Shown here one piece after another: positions 24,654-27,698 of a stretch of DNA of 27,698 bases (the first letter of the stretch is position 1; every line of letters begins with the position of its first letter). The translations under genes were made by a program, and so were the position numbers. This DNA is from Flavobacteriales bacterium (GTDB lineage: Bacteria > Bacteroidota > Bacteroidia > Flavobacteriales > PHOS-HE28): positions 1 to 27,698 of the forward strand of contig SSGN01000049.1 in the NCBI GenBank assembly GCA_008016945.1, given 5' to 3'. Below the pieces are notes generated by a model. That model searched no databases and had not been told where the DNA came from. It was given only the letters and a program-made list of their open reading frames with translations.

Positions 24654-24676
24654 AAAATGATATAGTATAACAACAC
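24654..24676 (-). promoter_or_regulatory. Candidate Zur operator upstream of the ZnuD-like gene
   Basis: The sequence aaaatgatatagtataacaa... matches the enterobacterial-type Zur box (GAAATGTTATANTATAACATTTC) at most positions, including the ATGnTATAnTATAACA core. The centre of the palindrome is base 24665, about 50 bases before the receptor ATG. It overlaps the likely -10 region on the minus strand, so Zur-Zn would block transcription when zinc is plentiful. Confidence 0.68.
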
Positions 24677-24683
24677 CTAATTT

Positions 24684-24796
24684 GGTAGTTTCGACAAAAC
24701 GCGATCCGGATGCGACAAAGCGCCGCCAATCGGCAAAGCCCAGCTTTCATCGCCGCAAGTCGCCATCGCTTGCGTCTTGTTGCATCCGAAACTACC
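24684..24796. repeat. Long interrupted inverted repeat upstream of cysK
   Basis: The downstream arm (24777-24796) is TTGTTGCATCCGAAACTACC. The upstream arm carries its complement in two pieces: GGTAGTTTCG at 24684-24693 (perfect, ten bases) and CGGATGCGACAA at 24707-24718 (one mismatch over twelve), split by about 13 bases. The arms enclose about 60 bases and end ten bases before the cysK ATG. It could be a small MITE/REP-like remnant or a structured leader. No clear target-site duplication flanks it. Confidence 0.7.
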
Positions 24797-24805
24797 TGTG
24801 GGGTC

Positions 24806-25804
24806 ATGAAAACTATGCCATCGACATTGGACCTTATCGGCAACACCCCGCTCGTCCTGCTCAAGGGGCCCAGCGAGGAAACCGGCTGCGAGATTTACGG
24901 CAAGTGCGAATTTGCCAACCCGGGCGCGTCGGTGAAGGATCGCGCGGCGTTATTCATTGTCCGCGATGCGGAAGAGCAGGGGATATTGCAGCCGGGCGGC
25001 ACCATAGTTGAGGGCACGGCAGGCAATACCGGCATCGGCCTAGCGCTCGTTGGCAATGCACTCGGGTACAAGACCATCATCGTGATGCCCGAAACGCAAA
25101 GCCAGGAGAAGAAGGATACGCTCCGCGCGCTAGGTGCCCAGTTGGTGCTTGTGCCTGCAGCGCCTTTTTCCAATCCCGGCCATTTCGTACACACATCGCG
25201 GCGGATTGCCGAGGAAACCGATAACGCCATTTGGGCCAACCAGTTCGATAATATCGCCAATCGCCGCGCGCATATCGAAACGACCGCGGAGGAAATCTGG
25301 GAGCAGATGGACGGACGGGTCGACGGCTTCACCTGTGCAGCCGGAACCGGCGGGACGATTGCCGGGGTCGGCCTTGGTCTGAAGGCAAAAAATGAAACTA
25401 TCACCATCGCGCTCTGCGATCCGCATGGTGCTGCGCTTTATAATTATTATGCGCATGGCGAATTGCGGGCTGAAGGCAATTCGGTCGCGGAAGGTATCGG
25501 GCAGGGGCGCATCACCGCCAATCTTGATGGCGCGCCAATCGACACCCAATTCCGCATTTCGGACGAAGAGGGTCTGGTTTGGGTGCGCCGTTTGCTGGCT
25601 GAAGAAGGGCTGTGTCTCGGGCTCTCCTCGGGCATAAATGTGGCTGGTGCAGTTGAACTCGCCAAGCATCTTGGGCCGGGGCATCGGATAGCGACAATTC
25701 TGTGCGACACCGGCTTCCGATATCTCTCGACACTCTACAATCCCGAGTGGATGCAATCCAAAGGGTTGCCGCCGATGCCGTGGCAACTGGACAAAGCCGA
25801 TTGA
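24806..25804 (+). CDS. cysK: Cysteine synthase A (O-acetylserine sulfhydrylase)
   Basis: A 332-residue PLP enzyme of the fold type II cysteine synthase/CBS family. The PLP Lys is in NPGASVKDRAAL (Lys44), the substrate loop is GTAGNTGIG (70-78), and the phosphate-binding glycine loop is AAGTGGTIAGVG (about 181-192). SSGINVAGA, near residue 275, provides the late Ser that contacts the PLP ring. It makes cysteine from O-acetylserine and sulfide. The frame extends upstream to 24710 through the inverted repeat, but homology-like sequence begins only at DLIGNTPLV, so the ATG at 24806 is chosen. A CBS-like activity is a less likely alternative. Confidence 0.92.
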   Translation: MKTMPSTLDLIGNTPLVLLKGPSEETGCEIYGKCEFANPGASVKDRAALFIVRDAEEQGILQPGGTIVEGTAGNTGIGLALVGNALGYKTIIVMPETQSQEKKDTLRALGAQLVLVPAAPFSNPGHFVHTSRRIAEETDNAIWANQFDNIANRRAHIETTAEEIWEQMDGRVDGFTCAAGTGGTIAGVGLGLKAKNETITIALCDPHGAALYNYYAHGELRAEGNSVAEGIGQGRITANLDGAPIDTQFRISDEEGLVWVRRLLAEEGLCLGLSSGINVAGAVELAKHLGPGHRIATILCDTGFRYLSTLYNPEWMQSKGLPPMPWQLDKAD

Positions 25805-25822
25805 TTGGGCTTTAATTGCCGG

Positions 25823-26080
25823 ATGGCACGTCCGGCACAATCCGCTGTTCAGCGCATTCAGGTAGGCCTTTTAGGCTTGCTAACGGTGCTGCTGTTCGTT
25901 TCGATCGCCAACATGATCCTCGACCGGGCGGATAATGGCCTGAAAACCCAGCCTGCCACCACGGCGACCGGCCCGCAGGCAGAGCCCCAGCCCAAGGATG
26001 AACCGCTGGCCGAACTGGGTGTCACGCCGTCGGTCGGTGCGGAAACAACCCCCAAGACTCAACAGCCGGTTACGAACTGA
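25823..26080 (+). CDS. Small single-pass membrane protein, hypothetical
   Basis: An 85-residue protein with a short basic N-terminus, one membrane helix (VGLLGLLTVLLFVSIANMIL, about 14-33) and a soluble Thr/Pro/Glu/Gln-rich, low-complexity tail. It lies 18 bases after cysK and four bases before the next gene, on the same strand. No family is recognised. The tail gives no enzymatic clue. Its closeness to the anchored protein downstream suggests the two are co-expressed. Confidence 0.7.
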   Translation: MARPAQSAVQRIQVGLLGLLTVLLFVSIANMILDRADNGLKTQPATTATGPQAEPQPKDEPLAELGVTPSVGAETTPKTQQPVTN

Positions 26081-26084
26081 AGCG

Positions 26085-26900
26085 ATGATCGCTCGCTACC
26101 GTCGCCTGTGGGCGTTGCTGCTTGTCCTGTTGCTCGGCGCCGCAGCTTTGTGGTTCTGGTACAGCCGCAAAGCGGCGCCGTCGGAAAGCGAGCCGCTGGT
26201 GCTCATGTCCAGCATTGACCTCCTCTGGGGTGAAGCCGAATTTGGCGCACTGGCCAAAGGCGAGGTCGAGCCGGATCCGCTCTACAAACGGTTGGAAGAA
26301 ACGCGCAAGATCATTGCAGCGGACAATGTTGCACAGTTGCAGGCTTCAAAGGCCAAGGTCGCCCTGTTGATACAACCACGGGCCTTTGCCCCGGACGAGC
26401 TGGTCCGTCTGGACCATTGGGTGCGGGCAGGGGGGCGGCTGTTGTTCTTCGCAGATCCTGCGCTGCAATGGCCAAGCGATTTGCCGATAGGTGACCCAGC
26501 GCGCCCGCTTTTTACCTCTATGCATTCGCCGCTGTTCAATCACTGGGGTATCGAACTGGTCTTGCCAATGGAGGCCGAGGCCGAGTCCGCCGAGGTTGCA
26601 ATCGATGTCGGCCAGTATGAGATCCGAACGCTGTCAGCCGGGCAATGGCAGGGTCGGGCCAAGGGAAGCGGTGACGAAGCGAATTGCCGCATTGCCGAAA
26701 AGGCGCTGGTTGCTGAATGTCGGCCGGGCAAGGGGCAAGTCATACTCGTTGCAGACGCGGATTTGCTTCATTCGTCCATATGGCAATCTGCGCTCCCCGG
26801 TTCGGACAGTTCGTCGAATATCGACTGGGTTGAAAAGCTTGTTTCGCGACTCGCACAGGGGCGTCGGCTCGTGGGACAGAATGGGGAAATTCTGGAATGA
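26085..26900 (+). CDS. Membrane-anchored protein resembling GldG/ABC_transp_aux domains, hypothetical
   Basis: A 271-residue protein: an N-terminal membrane helix (LWALLLVLLLGAAALWFWY, about 8-26), then an extracytoplasmic domain. SKAKVALLIQPRAFAPDELVRLDHWVRAGGRLLFFADPALQW (about 87-128) is the pattern seen in GldG / ABC auxiliary domains and some DUF4350 proteins, a glutamine-amidotransferase-like Rossmann fold without obvious catalytic residues. VILVADADLLHSS is a second strand-turn of that fold. Function is unknown. The start at 26085 is four bases after the preceding stop; an earlier in-frame ATG at 25998 lies inside that gene. Confidence 0.72.
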   Translation: MIARYRRLWALLLVLLLGAAALWFWYSRKAAPSESEPLVLMSSIDLLWGEAEFGALAKGEVEPDPLYKRLEETRKIIAADNVAQLQASKAKVALLIQPRAFAPDELVRLDHWVRAGGRLLFFADPALQWPSDLPIGDPARPLFTSMHSPLFNHWGIELVLPMEAEAESAEVAIDVGQYEIRTLSAGQWQGRAKGSGDEANCRIAEKALVAECRPGKGQVILVADADLLHSSIWQSALPGSDSSSNIDWVEKLVSRLAQGRRLVGQNGEILE

Positions 26901-26916
26901 AGCTGGGACAGCTTTT
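26900..26916 (+). terminator. Weak terminator-like hairpin after the GldG-like gene
   Basis: aagctg / cagctt around a gga loop is followed by two more Ts. It begins at the last base of the stop codon. The stem is short (six pairs), so efficiency is uncertain. Confidence 0.35.
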
Positions 26917-27138
26917 CGATGGAAAGGATAAATATATATAATACAATGTATTAGGATGAAGGCAGTAGCGAGGGGGGTTGGCAAGGATGCAAGCACCCTT
27001 CATCTGTGGAAAAGAAAATTATACAATAAATACAGATATATAATCTAGAATATGGACTCAGTCCCATAGAATCCCTCTTTTCACCCACGAATTCCCTTGA
27101 TATGGAATGTCCGTATCGGGGTGAAATCCAATTTGTTG
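26917..27138. other. AT-rich non-coding stretch before mraZ
   Basis: No gene is seen here. Two strongly AT-rich blocks (about 26928-26953 and 27008-27050) interrupt sequence of otherwise high GC. Each contains a perfect TATAAT (26937-26942 and 27039-27044) and an ATACAAT. The first carries a 15-base perfect palindrome (TAATACA a TGTATTA, 26939-26953). GATGAAGG (26955-26962) is complementary to CCTTCATC (26997-27004). No good -35 was found for either TATAAT at 16-18 bases, so promoter assignment is open; the most likely function is a promoter region for mraZ and the dcw cluster. Confidence 0.55.
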
Positions 27139-27169
27139 CGTTCCAGAGAACGTCAACGCGAAGGCGTTG
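27139..27169 (+). repeat. Two adjacent hairpins in the mraZ leader
   Basis: CGTTC caga GAACG (27139-27152) is followed after one base by CAACGC gaag GCGTTG (27154-27169). GCGTT at 27138 could also pair with AACGC at 27155, so two alternative folds are possible. Both lie 50-80 bases upstream of the mraZ GTG and no T-run follows. Confidence 0.5.
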
Positions 27170-27220
27170 CGCTTTAGCGGATGAGGGATTGCGCCCGAAG
27201 GGAAGGGGTAATTCTGGGCT

Positions 27221-27698
27221 GTGTCCGCATTTGTTGTCTATGCCGGTTCCGGACTATCGACGATCGATGCCAAAGGGCGCGTCACCATCCCTGCCGAACT
27301 GCGCGACACGGTTGCTGAATCTTCGGGCGAGAACATTGTCTGCATCTCGCGCCATCCCAATCTTCCCTGCCTGATCGGCTATGGCCGTGCCGAGCGCCAG
27401 AAACTGCGCGCCGATATCGAGGCGCAATGGCAGGCGGCCGTTCAGCGTGGTGGAGAATTTGACCGCGAAAGTGCAGGCGTTGTTGCCTCTTCCATCTTCG
27501 AAACCGCTTTTGAAAATAGCGGCCGTTTCGTGCTTCAGCCGATGCTTCGCCATTTCGGCAAGTTGGGCGAGAAAGCCTTCTTCTTCGGCGCAACCACGCA
27601 TTTCATGCTGTGGAACCCCGATGTGTTCCTCGATTCCGCCCCGCCCGCCTTCGCGCATGTTCGCGAAGAGCTCGAATATTGGCTGGGCGAGCATGGGA
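27221..27698 (+). CDS. mraZ: Transcriptional regulator MraZ (3' truncated)
   Basis: The first 159 codons are present and the frame is open to the window end. The start is GTG; aagggg lies about 12 bases upstream. Two SpoVT-AbrB-type DNA-binding modules are visible: STIDAKGRVTIPAELRD (about 13-29) and SGRFVLQPMLRHFGKLGEKAFFFGATTHFMLWNPDVF (about 100-136), the double layout of MraZ. MraZ forms ring-shaped oligomers, binds repeats in its own promoter and controls the dcw (division and cell wall) cluster, so mraW/rsmH and ftsI are expected just beyond the window. GGGGT and TGGGC ten bases apart upstream (27205 and 27215) only weakly resemble MraZ boxes. Confidence 0.93.
   Translation, partial: MSAFVVYAGSGLSTIDAKGRVTIPAELRDTVAESSGENIVCISRHPNLPCLIGYGRAERQKLRADIEAQWQAAVQRGGEFDRESAGVVASSIFETAFENSGRFVLQPMLRHFGKLGEKAFFFGATTHFMLWNPDVFLDSAPPAFAHVREELEYWLGEHG

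Noticed and set aside
24710..24805. N-terminal extension of cysK by 32 residues
   Set aside because: It runs through the inverted repeat and is Arg/Ser-rich without family similarity; the conserved protein begins at the ATG at 24806.
27139..27152. LexA (SOS) operator at CGTTC-caga-GAACG
   Set aside because: The orientation GTTC-N4-GAAC is the inverse of the Gram-positive box and does not match the alphaproteobacterial GTTC-N7-GTTC direct repeat.
27183..27219. MraZ-binding box array upstream of mraZ
   Set aside because: Only two GGG-containing pentamers are spaced by ten bases (27205 and 27215); the other GGG triplets are out of register, so an array cannot be supported.
1..27698. tRNA, rRNA, CRISPR, prophage or insertion-sequence content
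   Set aside because: No cloverleaf with a CCA-type end, no regularly spaced repeats, no transposase or integrase frames were found by reading both strands.

Overview
The window reads as a chromosomal segment of an alphaproteobacterium, most likely a sphingomonad (Sphingomonadaceae/Sphingorhabdus-Sphingopyxis type). This is inferred from moderately high GC, dense ATGA-coupled operons, the gene order argS - SPOR protein - nagZ - scpA - scpB - tatABC, the alphaproteobacterial ispH-thrB-rnhA operon, and protein style. No rRNA, tRNA, insertion sequence, prophage or CRISPR array was seen.

Layout. (1) 1-3024: aromatic amino-acid catabolism. It holds the 3' end of hppD, a translationally coupled VOC protein, an oppositely oriented secreted C13 (legumain-like) peptidase, and a fumarylacetoacetate hydrolase-family gene. 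(2) 3078-10139, minus strand: a Tad/Cpa pilus operon, cpaA-cpaB-cpaC-cpaD-cpaE-tadB-tadC. The assembly ATPase cpaF/tadA is missing from its usual slot, and no Flp pilin gene is in view. A CtrA half-site (TTAACCAT) lies just upstream of cpaA and a second just upstream of cpaB. (3) 10182-12513: a coupled alpha/beta hydrolase and DAO-type FAD oxidoreductase, then a 57-residue DUF1508/YegP-like gene. (4) 12520-14911, minus strand: ispH-thrB-rnhA, joined by ATGA overlaps. (5) 15024-15668: an unrecognised lipoprotein. (6) 15777-22277: housekeeping genes argS, a SPOR-domain membrane protein, nagZ, scpA, scpB and tatABC. (7) 22274-24615, minus strand: a 40-residue entericidin-like lipoprotein whose end overlaps the tatC stop codon, and a ZnuD-like TonB-dependent receptor with a strong candidate Zur operator. 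(8) 24684-26900: a long interrupted inverted repeat, cysK, a small single-pass protein and a GldG/ABC-auxiliary-like membrane-anchored protein. (9) 26901-27220: an unusually AT-rich intergenic stretch and a structured leader, then the 5' part of mraZ, the expected first gene of the dcw division/cell-wall cluster.

How the genes fit together. Much of the window serves the cell envelope: Tad secretin and platform, Tat export, peptidoglycan recycling (NagZ), SPOR septal binding, outer-membrane metal import, and the start of the dcw cluster. No wholly new system could be demonstrated. The points most worth a second look are the Tad locus without cpaF, the Zur box on the znuD-like gene, the two CtrA half-sites, the inverted repeat before cysK, and the AT-rich/palindromic island before mraZ.
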